From Acinetobacter sp. C26M (GTDB lineage Bacteria; Pseudomonadota; Gammaproteobacteria; Pseudomonadales; Moraxellaceae), in assembly GCF_023702675.1 (NCBI RefSeq), contig NZ_CP098478.1, forward strand, positions 2,418,001-2,482,000: a stretch of DNA of 64,000 nt, written 5' to 3'. The notes under the pieces are model-generated. The model worked only from the letters and a program-made list of their open reading frames with translations, was not told where the DNA came from and searched no databases. Below, in pieces: positions 19,222 to 29,298 of this stretch. The position numbers and the translations under genes are program-made. Positions within the stretch are counted from its first letter, which is position 1. Every line of letters starts with the position of its first letter.

Positions 19222-21081
19222 ATGGCGCTTTTGCAAATTGCTGAACCAGGTCAAGCTACTGCCCCGCATCAACATCGTATTGCGATCGGCATTGACTTGG
19301 GGACAACCCACTCTCTAGTGGCGACAGTGCTATCGGGAAAACCGAAAGTTCTACAAGATGACAAAGACCGAGTGCTACTCCCGTCTATTGTTCATTATGC
19401 AAAGGATTCAACAACGTTTGGCTATGAAGCTAAACCGTTTATGCTGAGTGATCCTAAAAATACAGTTGTTTCAGTAAAACGCTTTATGGGGCGTTCGCAA
19501 GCAGATATCAAATTCCAACATCCATACACACTTGTGGGTGCAGAAAATGAAATGCCTGCATTTGAAACTGCGGCTGGTCGTAAAACCCCTGTTGAAATTT
19601 CTGCTGAAATTTTAAAACAGTTAAAAGATCGGGCTGAAGCAAGTCTGAGTAACCCTGTAAATGGTGCAGTGATTACCGTCCCTGCCTATTTTGATGAAGC
19701 ACAACGTCAAGCCACACGCGATGCCGCTCAGCTTGCAGGCTTAAATGTTTTACGTTTACTGAATGAACCTACAGCGGCAGCTGTTGCTTATGGATTGGAT
19801 CAAGACACCAATCTCAGCACAGACCGTAACTATGTGATTTACGACTTAGGGGGCGGTACATTTGACGTCTCTATCTTACGTTTTTCACAAGGTGTATTTG
19901 AAGTTCTTGCGACTGGTGGACACACGGCTCTTGGTGGCGATGACCTTGATCGATTAATCGTAAAATGGGCGAAAAAACAGCTCAACATCGATACGTTAAG
20001 TGATGAAGAATACGCTGTTTTCATCATGGCTGCACGTCAAGCCAAAGAGCATTTAACAGACCATGATTCTGCTGAATTAAAACTATTGGATGATCGTCTA
20101 ACTTTAGATCGTTCAACTTTTGAATCAATTATTCAAGTTGCACTCGATAAAACCATGAGTGTCTGCAAACGTGTATTACGTGATGCTAAGCTTGAACTTG
20201 ATGAAATTGAACATGTCGTTCTTGTTGGCGGTTCTACGCGCTCTTATGCAGTACAAAAAGCAGTTCGTGAATTATTCGAACGTGAACCACTTTGCACCAT
20301 CAACCCAGATGAAGTGGTTGCGATTGGCGCATCAATTACTGCAAACCAGTTGATTAGTAATAGCCAAGATGGCTCATTATTACTTGATGTGACCCCACTC
20401 TCTCTTGGTCTTGAAACCATGGGTGGTTTGGTTGAACGTTTGATTTCACGCAATACAGCAATTCCTGTTGCACGCCGTCAAGAATTCACTACTTACCAAG
20501 ATGGCCAAACCGCCATGTTGATTCATGTGGTTCAGGGTGAGCGTGATTTGGTTGAACATTGCCGTTCATTGGGTCGCTTTGTTTTACATGGCATTCCTCC
20601 AATGACTGCAGGTCAAGCACGTATTGAAGTAACGTTCCAAGTTGATGCTGATGGCTTACTCACAGTATCGGCTAAAGAAACAACTTCTGGTGTTCAAGCG
20701 CAAATCGATATTAAGCCATCTTACGGTCTATCATCAGCAGATACTGAACGCTTATTGGTTGAAGGTTTCCAATATGCTGAGGAAGATAAACATCTCCGTC
20801 ACTTGCAAGAAACCAAAGTTGAAGCACAACGTGAGTTAGAAGCTTTAGAACAAGCTTTAAAAGCAGATACTGATTTACTCTCTCAGCAACAAGCACGTGA
20901 CTTAATTCTTGCTGCTGAAGCGTTAAAAGCCCGTCTTAAAACAGACGAGCTGGCAGCGATTGAGCATGCTGTTCAACAGCTTAAAATTCATAGTGATGCC
21001 TTTGCTGCGCTTCGTATGAACCGACATATTGACCATGCCTTAAAAGGTACGAAACTTGAAGATTGGTCAAACTCAAACTAA
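19222..21081 (+). CDS. hscA: Fe-S assembly chaperone HscA (Hsp70 family)
   Basis: A 619-residue Hsp70 paralogue. The nucleotide-binding domain has [26 protein letters not shown] and [11 protein letters not shown]; the linker is followed by [16 protein letters not shown] and a substrate-binding domain for the IscU LPPVK peptide. It drives cluster release from IscU with HscB. The start at 19222 has AAGGGATACC upstream. Confidence 0.97.
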   Translation: MALLQIAEPGQATAPHQHRIAIGIDLGTTHSLVATVLSGKPKVLQDDKDRVLLPSIVHYAKDSTTFGYEAKPFMLSDPKNTVVSVKRFMGRSQADIKFQHPYTLVGAENEMPAFETAAGRKTPVEISAEILKQLKDRAEASLSNPVNGAVITVPAYFDEAQRQATRDAAQLAGLNVLRLLNEPTAAAVAYGLDQDTNLSTDRNYVIYDLGGGTFDVSILRFSQGVFEVLATGGHTALGGDDLDRLIVKWAKKQLNIDTLSDEEYAVFIMAARQAKEHLTDHDSAELKLLDDRLTLDRSTFESIIQVALDKTMSVCKRVLRDAKLELDEIEHVVLVGGSTRSYAVQKAVRELFEREPLCTINPDEVVAIGASITANQLISNSQDGSLLLDVTPLSLGLETMGGLVERLISRNTAIPVARRQEFTTYQDGQTAMLIHVVQGERDLVEHCRSLGRFVLHGIPPMTAGQARIEVTFQVDADGLLTVSAKETTSGVQAQIDIKPSYGLSSADTERLLVEGFQYAEEDKHLRHLQETKVEAQRELEALEQALKADTDLLSQQQARDLILAAEALKARLKTDELAAIEHAVQQLKIHSDAFAALRMNRHIDHALKGTKLEDWSNSN

Positions 21082-21098
21082 AGGTATAGGTGATCAAT

Positions 21099-21437
21099 AT
21101 GCCACGTATTAAAGTTCTTCCTCATGCACAAATTTGCCCTGAAGGCGCAGAATTTGAAGTCGAACAAAACGCCAATTTATGCCAAAGTTTATTAAAACAA
21201 GGCATTAAAATTGAACATGCTTGTGACATGTCAGCGGCATGTACGACCTGCCATGTGGTTGTGCGTAAAGGTTTTGACAGCCTTGAAGAAATGAATGATG
21301 TAGAAGCAGACTTGCTTGACCGTGCTTGGGGCTTAGAGCCTGATTCTCGCCTGTCTTGCCAAGTAGAGATTGTTGATGAAGATTTAGAAATCGAAATTCC
21401 TAAATACACCATCAACCATGCTTCGGAAAATCATTAA
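21099..21437 (+). CDS. fdx: [2Fe-2S] ferredoxin of the ISC system
   Basis: A 112-residue adrenodoxin-type ferredoxin with ligands Cys42, Cys48, Cys51 and Cys87 (ACDMSAACTTCHV, LSCQVE). It supplies electrons for cluster assembly. ATG 21099 (MPRIKVLPH) is preferred to an in-frame GTG at 21090. It is the last gene of the operon; no iscX follows, because a terminator comes at once. Confidence 0.96.
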   Translation: MPRIKVLPHAQICPEGAEFEVEQNANLCQSLLKQGIKIEHACDMSAACTTCHVVVRKGFDSLEEMNDVEADLLDRAWGLEPDSRLSCQVEIVDEDLEIEIPKYTINHASENH

Positions 21438-21447
21438 TTTTTCTAAA

Positions 21448-21475
21448 AAACTCCTCGTTAACGAGGAGTTTTTTT
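21448..21475 (+). terminator. isc operon terminator, bidirectional
   Basis: AAACTCCTCGT / ACGAGGAGTTT with T-runs on both sides. Its right edge touches the stop codon of the converging minus-strand gene. Confidence 0.9.
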
Positions 21476-22316
21476 ATATAAAAAGAAAAAATAGCCCCAT
21501 TAAGATCGCTACACTAAAGAGCATAAAAAACCAGCTAAATTTAATTTTTGATGCCTGTTTAGTAGTGGGTTCTTGAATTAGAGGTGTTTGTTTCTCAAAA
21601 ATCTGAGCCAATTGAGGTCGAAGTAAAATTTCTTCTAAATATTCATTATTTATAATCTTATTTAACACATCCTTTTCCACATCATACAAACCGCCACCAT
21701 TACTATGCGCAGCCAAATCCAGCCATTTATCTTTAAAGAAATTATTTGGCCAAAAATAGGATGGTAAAAACATAATATAATTTGGGTTTTGTTCTGACAC
21801 AATGATTGGAAAAACCTTCATTGCAAGAAGCCCACCTGGTAAATGCCGATACTCAAACCACATTGAAGACATCTTTAACGGTAAAGCCGCTAAACTTTGC
21901 GGAAAGGGATAATTAAATACTCGTGTAAATTCATTGGTCAAATGCGCAGCATAATTCTTTTGATCTAAGAAATCTGGAGTAGTTCCTTTTAAGGAAAATA
22001 ACTGCTCTGCCGCTTCCACAAGTTGAACTGGTTGCATTTCCCCCGATGGATCAAATACAACCTCTCCAGCACACGATATCCACTCAGGTTCGAATAAATT
22101 CCTATTCGCTTGCACTAATGATGCCCAGACAATCTTGCCAGTCGTATATAACGTAGGCATTGCTTTGATTTGACCATAAAGTGGATCATCATACATCCAC
22201 ATAGATGGTGCTACCTGTAAATAAGGTCTTAATGGCTTTGGTAATTTTAAGATTAAATCCTTAATATCCAAATCATCCAGCATCGCCGTATTCAGGCTTT
22301 CTATCACTTGCTGCAT
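21474..22316 (-). CDS. Hypothetical tail-anchored protein, 280 aa
   Basis: I do not recognise the family. A soluble N-terminal region of about 250 residues contains motifs rich in aromatics (MWMYDDPLYGQ, FLPSYFWPNNFFKDKWLDLAAHSNGGGLYD). The C-terminus is one hydrophobic helix (about 260-280, FSWFFMLFSVAILMGLFFLFI) with no residues beyond it, the layout of an inner-membrane tail-anchored protein. It is downstream of the adenylate cyclase gene on the same strand with a 125-base gap. Confidence 0.7.
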   Translation of the reverse strand: MQQVIESLNTAMLDDLDIKDLILKLPKPLRPYLQVAPSMWMYDDPLYGQIKAMPTLYTTGKIVWASLVQANRNLFEPEWISCAGEVVFDPSGEMQPVQLVEAAEQLFSLKGTTPDFLDQKNYAAHLTNEFTRVFNYPFPQSLAALPLKMSSMWFEYRHLPGGLLAMKVFPIIVSEQNPNYIMFLPSYFWPNNFFKDKWLDLAAHSNGGGLYDVEKDVLNKIINNEYLEEILLRPQLAQIFEKQTPLIQEPTTKQASKIKFSWFFMLFSVAILMGLFFLFI

Positions 22317-22441
22317 TTTTATTTATTCTCTTTATTAGAATTAAGATATCGATAAAACTTTGATGCAATTCTTTTCAAGAAACCATACAACGGTTGTTTT
22401 AATAGAAATAACCGCCTGAATTAAAAAATCTAAGCCAAGGA

Positions 22442-23878
22442 TTATCTGACTTCATCATCCAAAGTCAGTTTTGGGATACCCTGTGCATTGGTAATTTTTT
22501 GCTGGGTCTTGATCCGCTGAACCATATTTTCCAATATCTCTACCAGTTCAGGATATTCATAGTTCTGTACTTCTTCCAGATTTAAGACCAGATGGAAGCC
22601 TTTATAATCGAAATCGAACCATTTCTGCGTATCTGATTTCTTACCTGTGAATTTCTCCATCACTTGCCAAGTTTTAACAGGACCTTGAATACCTTTTAAA
22701 TAAATTGGCACTTTAGGCACACATAAAAACTCATTCTTAATCAGCTGATGTGTGTCATCGGCAATCAGGATTTCATCAACTTCAGCCGCAGACTGCAAAC
22801 GTGCCGCCAAATTTACATCACGACCAACAATGGTATAGGCCATACGATGAGAAGCACCATAGTTACCCACGTGGCAATAACCTGTACTGATGCCCATACG
22901 GATATGCAAAGCGGGATAACCCATTTTCTTCCAACGTTCACGTAACAATTTCATCTGTTGACGCATCGCAATTGCCATTTCTACGCAAGATTTTGCATCT
23001 TGCTCAACGCCTTGCGAGTTTGGATCACCAAAGAAAATAAGAATCGCATCACCCATAAACTTGTCGACTGTTGCTTCATACTGTTTTGCAATTTCAGTCA
23101 TATGACTCAAATAATCATTCAGCAAGAAGGCTAAATCGTCTGGGATTAGGGTTTCAGAAAGCTCAGTAAAACCTTGAATATCCGAGAAGAAAATGGTTAG
23201 TTTTTTACGTTTATATTCAATTTTCGCCTCTGCCTCACCACGCATAATTGACTGCCATAACTGCAGTGGCGCATAACGGCTAAGCTGATTTGCAAAAGCG
23301 ATATAACGCGTCATTTGATTATGGTAGTGCTGGCGTTGTTGGCCAAGAATATTCAAGCGACGATGCTGATAATAGTTACCAATCACAATAAACATCATCA
23401 AACCAAGCAAACTAACGACTGTTAATTCAGGATTGGTTGGTTCGAAATATTCTTCCGCGCCAAAAATCACAAAAGTACTGAAATAGAAAACAATGACGCC
23501 AATCAAACCAATTAAACAAGAGACTGGCAGAGAAATTTTGTTGTTCAATCCTACATAAAGCAATCCGAATAGAATCGTAAAGGTGGGAACTAAACTGAGA
23601 TGCAATGCAGCGAGAATCAGCGCAATAATTACTGCCTCATTGCCAAAAAGAACATTTTTTTCTATTTTTTTATCAAATTTATATTGCAGCCATTTTTCTA
23701 AACGGGGACAAAGCAGAAAATAAATAAGTAATAAAGGTAGAAGATAGAGTTGATAGCTAGCACTAGTTGAGGTAAATGTATAAATTACCAAAATTAGTGA
23801 CAGAATCGAATATCCCATCAAACGATGAAAATAAGCAAACTGTCTAGGTTCTTTATCAATCAACCTATCTAGTGGCAC
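22442..23878 (-). CDS. Membrane-bound class III adenylate cyclase
   Basis: The N-terminal half (about 20-180) holds about six membrane helices, a MASE2-like sensor region as in Pseudomonas CyaB. The cyclase domain (about 220-410) has both metal aspartates (FFSDIQGFTELS and VDKFMGDAILIFFGD), the purine-selecting Lys in VDKFMGD paired with Thr in AYTIVG, and the transition-state Asn/Arg in GRDVNLAARLQS. It therefore should make cAMP, the ligand of Vfr/CRP-type regulators, and is the likely counterpart of the A. baumannii cyclase called CavA in the literature (from memory). The start is GTG 23878 with TAGGAGG upstream. Confidence 0.88.
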   Translation of the reverse strand: MPLDRLIDKEPRQFAYFHRLMGYSILSLILVIYTFTSTSASYQLYLLPLLLIYFLLCPRLEKWLQYKFDKKIEKNVLFGNEAVIIALILAALHLSLVPTFTILFGLLYVGLNNKISLPVSCLIGLIGVIVFYFSTFVIFGAEEYFEPTNPELTVVSLLGLMMFIVIGNYYQHRRLNILGQQRQHYHNQMTRYIAFANQLSRYAPLQLWQSIMRGEAEAKIEYKRKKLTIFFSDIQGFTELSETLIPDDLAFLLNDYLSHMTEIAKQYEATVDKFMGDAILIFFGDPNSQGVEQDAKSCVEMAIAMRQQMKLLRERWKKMGYPALHIRMGISTGYCHVGNYGASHRMAYTIVGRDVNLAARLQSAAEVDEILIADDTHQLIKNEFLCVPKVPIYLKGIQGPVKTWQVMEKFTGKKSDTQKWFDFDYKGFHLVLNLEEVQNYEYPELVEILENMVQRIKTQQKITNAQGIPKLTLDDEVR

Positions 23879-23929
23879 TCTATCCTCCTATTCTTATTAT
23901 AGAATACTGTATTTATTCTATTTTCTGGA

Positions 23930-24364
23930 TCAGTCCATACGCCAATCAAATGGCATATCACCCTGTCCACGCAATGCCAGCATTAACGTTTGACGCATAT
24001 GTGCAAGTACTTCATTGCTATATGGTACAGCTGGTGTTCCCCACACTGGCTTAGGCCATGCAACATCATTTTGATAACGTACCACATGATGAAAATGAAG
24101 CTGAGGAACAACATTTCCTAAAGCAGCAACATTCATCTTGTCTGCACGGAACACACGCGAAAGTTGACTAGATAACCAGCTAGACTCACGTAAAAACTGT
24201 TCTTGGTCAGCTTGGCTTAATTCATATAATTCTGTTACGCCTGGTACACGTGGTACAAGGATCAACCAAGGAAATTGCATATCATTCATTAAACGACATG
24301 TTGAAAGCGGGAAGTCGCCTACAAAAAATGTATCTTGAGCAAGTTGTGGATGCAAACTAAACAT
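23930..24364 (-). CDS. HIT-family nucleotide-binding protein
   Basis: A 144-residue HIT protein. The triad motif reads QLHFHHVV: the first histidine of the canonical HxHxH is Gln, as in a common proteobacterial branch, while the catalytic central His is kept. The N-terminal segment CRLMNDMQFPWLILVPRVPG is typical of the fold. Substrate is unknown; HIT enzymes hydrolyse nucleotide phosphoramidates or dinucleoside polyphosphates. The 198-base spacer towards mfd holds only a weak palindrome (24404-24422). Confidence 0.85.
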   Translation of the reverse strand: MFSLHPQLAQDTFFVGDFPLSTCRLMNDMQFPWLILVPRVPGVTELYELSQADQEQFLRESSWLSSQLSRVFRADKMNVAALGNVVPQLHFHHVVRYQNDVAWPKPVWGTPAVPYSNEVLAHMRQTLMLALRGQGDMPFDWRMD

Positions 24365-24562
24365 ATCTTTATAAATGATGCAGAATAATGATGATCAATA
24401 CTATCACATCAGTTTTGATGTGAATATTATTAGTAACCTGTTTGATTACAAATAACAATGATTTTCCTCATTTATTGCGTGAACATCTGATCAAAAACAT
24501 CAGTGCATCTCGCTAAAAACAGAACTTGCTCAATTAACAATCAAACCGAGATTATCAAAGGC

Positions 24563-27500
24563 TCAGTTCAACTCGCTTAATAGCTTATTTAATAAGTCGA
24601 CAATGAACTGAATCCGTTTATCGTATTCAGCTAATTGCACCATGACTTTCAGACGTTGCCCACCTTCCATTCGATAGTAGGTTGGATTCTTCTGCATCAA
24701 TTGAATGATACTGATGGCTTGAACAGGTGTATCTGGGGCAAATTCGATATAACCTCCATTACTATTGATGTCAATTTTGGTAATTCCCAATTGCTCTGCA
24801 CGCAAGCGTAACTGATGCACACTAAATAATTGCTTCACAGGCTGTGGCGGAATACCAAAACGATCAATCAACTCCATACGAATATTGTCGAGCTTTTCTT
24901 GGCTATCTGTATTACTAATGCGCTTATAAAATAACAAACGTTGATGCACATCACCCAAGTACTCATCTGGGATCAGGGCTGGCATATGCAAGTTAATTTC
25001 GGCAGTTAATGATAATGGTGCATCAAAATTAGGAGTTTTACCTTTTTGAATGGCTTTGGTCGCTTTCTCAAGCATTTCCATATACAGACTATAACCAATC
25101 GCCTGCATTGAGCCACTTTGCTGCTCACCGAGTAGCTCACCAGCCCCACGAATCTCCAAATCTTCGGTTGCAAGCATGAAACCTGCACCAAGTGTTGAAG
25201 CGCGTTGAATGGCATCTAAACGTTTTTCCGCATCACCTTTGAGATGTTTAAGTGATGGAACCAGTAGATAGGCATAAGCTTGATGATGCGAACGCCCGAC
25301 ACGACCACGTAATTGATGCAGTTGTGCAAGTCCTAATTTATCGGCACGTTCGATGATGATTGTATTGGCATTAGGAACATCAATACCCGTTTCGATAATG
25401 GTTGAACACACCAGTACGTTATATTCTTTGTGATAGAACTGCTGCATCACCTGCTCAAGCTCACGTTCACGCATTTGCCCGTGTGCCACAGCCACCCGTG
25501 CTTCAGGGACTAAATTACGAATCGTTTCAGCGGCACGTTCAATGGTATCTACCTCATTGTGCAACAAGTACACCTGACCACCACGTAATAACTCACGCAG
25601 AATCGCTTCTTTGACCGAATCATCGGTATGTTCTTGTACAAAGGTTTTAACGGCTAAACGACGTGCTGGTGGTGTTGCAATAATTGATAGATCGCGCATC
25701 CCTGAGAATGCCATATTTAAAGTACGTGGAATTGGGGTCGCTGTTAAAGTCAACATATCGACATCGGCACGTAATGCCTTGATCCGTTCTTTATCACGAA
25801 CACCAAAGCGATGTTCCTCATCGACAATCATTAATCCAAGATTCTTAAACTGGATATTTTCTTGCAGAATTTTATGCGTTCCAACCACAATATCGACTTT
25901 GCCTTCAGCAAGATCTTCAATGGTTTTTAAGTGGGTTTTATTACTGCCAAAGCGAGACAATACTTCAATGCGTACCGCGGTATCGGCAAAGCGATCTTTA
26001 AATGATTCATAATGCTGCTGTGCCAACAATGTCGTTGGCACCAGCACCGCTACTTGTTTGTTGTTTTGTACAGCAACAAATGCAGCACGCATTGCCACTT
26101 CAGTTTTACCAAAGCCAACATCACCACAAACCAAGCGGTCCATCGGTTTGGCAAGCTGCATATCATGGATAGTAGCTTCAATCGCATTGGCTTGGTCTAA
26201 AGTCTCTTCATAGGCAAAGCCACTGGAGAATTGCATATATCCAGTATGATCCAGTTCGAAAGCAAAACCAGGTTTGGATTGACGACGGGCCTGAATATGC
26301 AATAACTCTGCAGCAACATCATGGATTTGCTCCAAAGCTTTGCGTTTGGCTTTGCTCCAAGTATCTGTACCCAGTTTATGCAATGGTGCTAAATCTGGAT
26401 CGCCGCCACTATAACGACTGATCAGATGTAAATTGGTTACAGGAACATATACTTTAGCGCCATCAGCATAATCGAGCTGTAAGAATTCATGATCCTGCTC
26501 ATCAATTTCTAAGGTAATCAAACCCGCATAACGTCCAACACCATGATCGATATGCACTACAGGTGCACCTATACTTAACTCGGTTAAACTACGAACCAAG
26601 AACTCTTCAGATACTTCTTGCTGTCGCTTACGACGGCGCTGTACGACCCGATGCTCATAGAGCTGGTTTTCTGAAATAACCGAAAGTTGATTAGTCAGCA
26701 ACAAACCGCGATCTAGCGGTGCACTGGTAATCGCAACCTGTAGCTGATCTTTTTGGAATTGGGTAAAACTCTCTACATTTTGGATTTCACCCAAAACGCC
26801 ACGCAATGCATCTTTTAGCGTTTCACGACGCCCTGCACTTTCAGCAACCAACAAAACCGGATGCTTGGCTTGGTCGATATAATGCTTTACCGCTTCGAAA
26901 GGCTGTTCTTTTTTCGAATCAACTGCCAGCTTAGGCGGTTGTTCAGCTGCAATATTGAGTACACCTGCTTTGCTCTCGAAAACTTCTGCTGAAGCCAAAA
27001 TTCGTGGGAATTGATTTAATGCCTGTAATACATGATTAGGCATTAAAAAAAGTTCTTCAGGTGCAAGAATTGGTTGATCAATGTTGTGGCGTCGGTCTTC
27101 ATAACGACGTATTACTTCTTTCCAGAAGTTAATTAAATCATCTTCAATTTCATTATTTGTAATTACAACACAATTACTTGGTAAGTATGTCGTCAGCATA
27201 CTCTGCGCTTCCATTACCTTCTTATCAAAGAATAATGGTAAATAAAACTCTAAACCTGGAGTTGCAATTCCTTCAAGTACATCTTGATAAATTGGATTTT
27301 TTTTAGGATTTGCAGTTGGGAAGCTTTCTGCATAACGATCTCTAAAGGTTGAACGCCCCTCTTTCAATGGGAATTCTTTTGCTGGTAATACCGTAAAGTT
27401 TTTTAAAGATTCTGTAGTCCTTTGTGTTTCAGGATCAAAGAATTTTAAGCTTTCAATTTCATCATCAAATAAATCAATTCGAATCGGTTCATCTTGCCCT

Positions 27501-28033
27501 GAAGCATAAATATCCATGATGCTACCGCGAACAGCAAATTCGCCATGATCATAAACCGTGTCAACTAAACGATAGCCTGCTTGAACCAATTGTTTTTTTT
27601 GTGCTTCTAAATCGAGTTTTTGACCAACCTTAATATCAAAATGTTCACCCACAACCCACGAATACGGTGCAACGCGCTGCGCCAAAGTACTGGCAGAAAC
27701 CAGTAAAATGCCCTTTTGTGGCATATTAGATAAGATTGCCAAACGCTCAGAGACGATATCTTGATGTGGAGATAAACGGTCATAAGGCAAGATTTCCCAA
27801 TCGGGGAAAATTACAGGTTTGATTCCGTAGAATTCCAGTTCGCTTTCCAACTGAGCAAGATGCTGATTATTTCTTGCAACAATGACGTATAGATTTGAAC
27901 TTTGAGTGGCAATTTCTTTGAATAATAGTGCCGCTGACGATCCCAGTAAGGAACCGATCCAGCGTTTTTCACCCGCTTTGAATTGTTGTAGGTTTAATTG
28001 AGAAATTTCTTGTTGAAACATAGAGAAAATCAT
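24563..28033 (-). CDS. mfd: Transcription-repair coupling factor Mfd
   Basis: This 1156-residue translocase has, in order, a UvrB-homology region (about 1-350), the RNA-polymerase-interaction domain (about 490-545, VVHIDHGVGRYAGL), and the RecG-like motor with Walker A (VCGDVGFGKTEVAMR), DEEHRFG and TATPIPRTL. A C-terminal TRCF domain follows. It removes stalled RNA polymerase and recruits UvrA. ATG 28033 is used; ATG 28021 (MFQQEIS) is a possible alternative. Confidence 0.97.
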   Translation of the reverse strand: MIFSMFQQEISQLNLQQFKAGEKRWIGSLLGSSAALLFKEIATQSSNLYVIVARNNQHLAQLESELEFYGIKPVIFPDWEILPYDRLSPHQDIVSERLAILSNMPQKGILLVSASTLAQRVAPYSWVVGEHFDIKVGQKLDLEAQKKQLVQAGYRLVDTVYDHGEFAVRGSIMDIYASGQDEPIRIDLFDDEIESLKFFDPETQRTTESLKNFTVLPAKEFPLKEGRSTFRDRYAESFPTANPKKNPIYQDVLEGIATPGLEFYLPLFFDKKVMEAQSMLTTYLPSNCVVITNNEIEDDLINFWKEVIRRYEDRRHNIDQPILAPEELFLMPNHVLQALNQFPRILASAEVFESKAGVLNIAAEQPPKLAVDSKKEQPFEAVKHYIDQAKHPVLLVAESAGRRETLKDALRGVLGEIQNVESFTQFQKDQLQVAITSAPLDRGLLLTNQLSVISENQLYEHRVVQRRRKRQQEVSEEFLVRSLTELSIGAPVVHIDHGVGRYAGLITLEIDEQDHEFLQLDYADGAKVYVPVTNLHLISRYSGGDPDLAPLHKLGTDTWSKAKRKALEQIHDVAAELLHIQARRQSKPGFAFELDHTGYMQFSSGFAYEETLDQANAIEATIHDMQLAKPMDRLVCGDVGFGKTEVAMRAAFVAVQNNKQVAVLVPTTLLAQQHYESFKDRFADTAVRIEVLSRFGSNKTHLKTIEDLAEGKVDIVVGTHKILQENIQFKNLGLMIVDEEHRFGVRDKERIKALRADVDMLTLTATPIPRTLNMAFSGMRDLSIIATPPARRLAVKTFVQEHTDDSVKEAILRELLRGGQVYLLHNEVDTIERAAETIRNLVPEARVAVAHGQMRERELEQVMQQFYHKEYNVLVCSTIIETGIDVPNANTIIIERADKLGLAQLHQLRGRVGRSHHQAYAYLLVPSLKHLKGDAEKRLDAIQRASTLGAGFMLATEDLEIRGAGELLGEQQSGSMQAIGYSLYMEMLEKATKAIQKGKTPNFDAPLSLTAEINLHMPALIPDEYLGDVHQRLLFYKRISNTDSQEKLDNIRMELIDRFGIPPQPVKQLFSVHQLRLRAEQLGITKIDINSNGGYIEFAPDTPVQAISIIQLMQKNPTYYRMEGGQRLKVMVQLAEYDKRIQFIVDLLNKLLSELN

Positions 28034-28146
28034 GCAATCTAAAAAGATAAGTTCCCTATTTTAGCATGATGTTTTTTAGATAAAGAAGAAATTCGCCCTT
28101 TGATCAATATGATTTAGTTTACTTAGGCTATTTTCCTATTTAAAGA

Positions 28147-28170
28147 AAAGAAAGCCCTGATAGAGCTTTC
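28147..28170 (-). terminator. Probable terminator of the tautomerase gene
   Basis: GAAAGC...GCTTTC stem with T-rich sequence after it on the minus strand, 18 bases past the stop at 28188. Confidence 0.6.
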
Positions 28171-28187
28171 CTTTTTAAAACCTTGTT

Positions 28188-28583
28188 CTAAACATCAATT
28201 TTAAAACCTAAATTAACATCACAAGCCGCTTGCCCACCGCGTACACCAAAGTTTTCCGAAGGAAGCTCTCGCAGCATAATTTTAACATGGTCTTTGGGTA
28301 TGCCAATTGGTTCAAGATTGTTCACGATCATTTTATATAGCTGTCGTTTTGCATCTAAGGAACGTCCAAGGAAAGCATCAATACTGATCAAGGTATAACA
28401 TTCAGGTTTTGCTTTTTCTGGCGGACATTGAAAACGATGTGCTTGATGCACAATTAAACGTACATTTCGATCACTTGCCATGATTTTAAAAGCATCTCTG
28501 AGTGCGGAATGCACTGCCTCCATAATCTCTAGTTCTTCATCTATTGTGTATTGTTGCCTGACCTCTATAAGTACACTCGGCAT
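28188..28583 (-). CDS. Tautomerase-family protein
   Basis: A 131-residue member of the tautomerase superfamily: Pro follows the initiator Met, as needed for the catalytic N-terminal proline, and the C-terminal VKIMLRELPSENFGVRGGQAACD is family-like. At this length it is a fused-type (MSAD/cis-CaaD-like) member rather than a 62-residue 4-oxalocrotonate tautomerase. TAGGAGAATAAAAAC precedes the ATG. No catabolic neighbour identifies the substrate. Confidence 0.8.
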   Translation of the reverse strand: MPSVLIEVRQQYTIDEELEIMEAVHSALRDAFKIMASDRNVRLIVHQAHRFQCPPEKAKPECYTLISIDAFLGRSLDAKRQLYKMIVNNLEPIGIPKDHVKIMLRELPSENFGVRGGQAACDVNLGFKIDV

Positions 28584-28733
28584 GTTTTTATTCTCCTACG
28601 ATCTAGCGTGATGAAATATTTGTATTTTCACTTTTATTTTTTCAAAACTTGCACTTCCGATATTAAATAAACTTCATCGTGCTGACTTTATAGATACTGT
28701 AATTAAATTGTGCTTATTTTATTAGCTCAATAA

Positions 28734-28769
28734 AAAAGCATTCTTCAGAATCCGCTGAAGAATGCTTTT
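28734..28769 (-). terminator. aceI terminator
   Basis: A 15-bp perfect stem (AAAAGCATTCTTCAG / CTGAAGAATGCTTTT), six-base loop, T-run on the minus strand, 13 bases past the aceI stop. Confidence 0.92.
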
Positions 28770-28781
28770 GAACAACCTTGC

Positions 28782-29210
28782 TTAAAATGCAAGTTTTGCA
28801 TTTGGGAAGTAACGCTCTTCCACCATGTCATAACACCACTGGAAGATAAAGGTATACACCAAAATACATAGCGTTAAGCCAATATCTAAAATAAATGCTT
28901 CAATAATTGTCATATTCATCATATATGCAATCATTGGTACAGTCGCAATGAGCAAACCACCTTCGAATCCAATCGCATGTAAAATACGTACAGGAATCGT
29001 TCTTTCCCAATTAAATTTACCTTCGATCTTTTCAAAATAATTATTAAAAACCATATTCCAGACGACAGAAACAGCAGCCATAAATACACCTAGAGTACCA
29101 GTCACTTCCATCGGCATACTAAAAATAAAACTTAATGCAATTGCGATGATGACCAATAAAATCACTTCATATACGATTGCATGAATGAGTCTTCTTTTGG
29201 AAATCAACAT
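28782..29210 (-). CDS. aceI: PACE-family chlorhexidine efflux transporter AceI
   Basis: A 142-residue, four-helix membrane protein beginning MLISKRRLIHAIVYEVILLV, almost identical to my recollection of A. baumannii AceI, with the essential Glu15 in the first helix. PACE proteins export chlorhexidine and short-chain diamines by proton exchange; polyamine export is the proposed native role. The start is ATG 29210, not the upstream ATG/TTG-type frame extension to 29267, because it matches the family N-terminus. It is divergent from its expected regulator gene aceR. Confidence 0.93.
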   Translation of the reverse strand: MLISKRRLIHAIVYEVILLVIIAIALSFIFSMPMEVTGTLGVFMAAVSVVWNMVFNNYFEKIEGKFNWERTIPVRILHAIGFEGGLLIATVPMIAYMMNMTIIEAFILDIGLTLCILVYTFIFQWCYDMVEERYFPNAKLAF

Positions 29211-29298
29211 TTCTATAACACTCTCTTGTTTGGATATGCACCATTTTATTTTTATAATACTGATCAATCCAATTAGATTCTTTCAGTTTTTTTGACAG

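Noticed and set aside
24404..24422. CACATCA-GTTT-TGATGTG hairpin between HIT and mfd genes as terminator
   Set aside because: It lies upstream of the HIT gene, has no T-run and no gene ends there.
25402..26200. Plus-strand open frames inside mfd
   Set aside because: They are antisense to strongly conserved mfd motor motifs and encode no recognisable protein.
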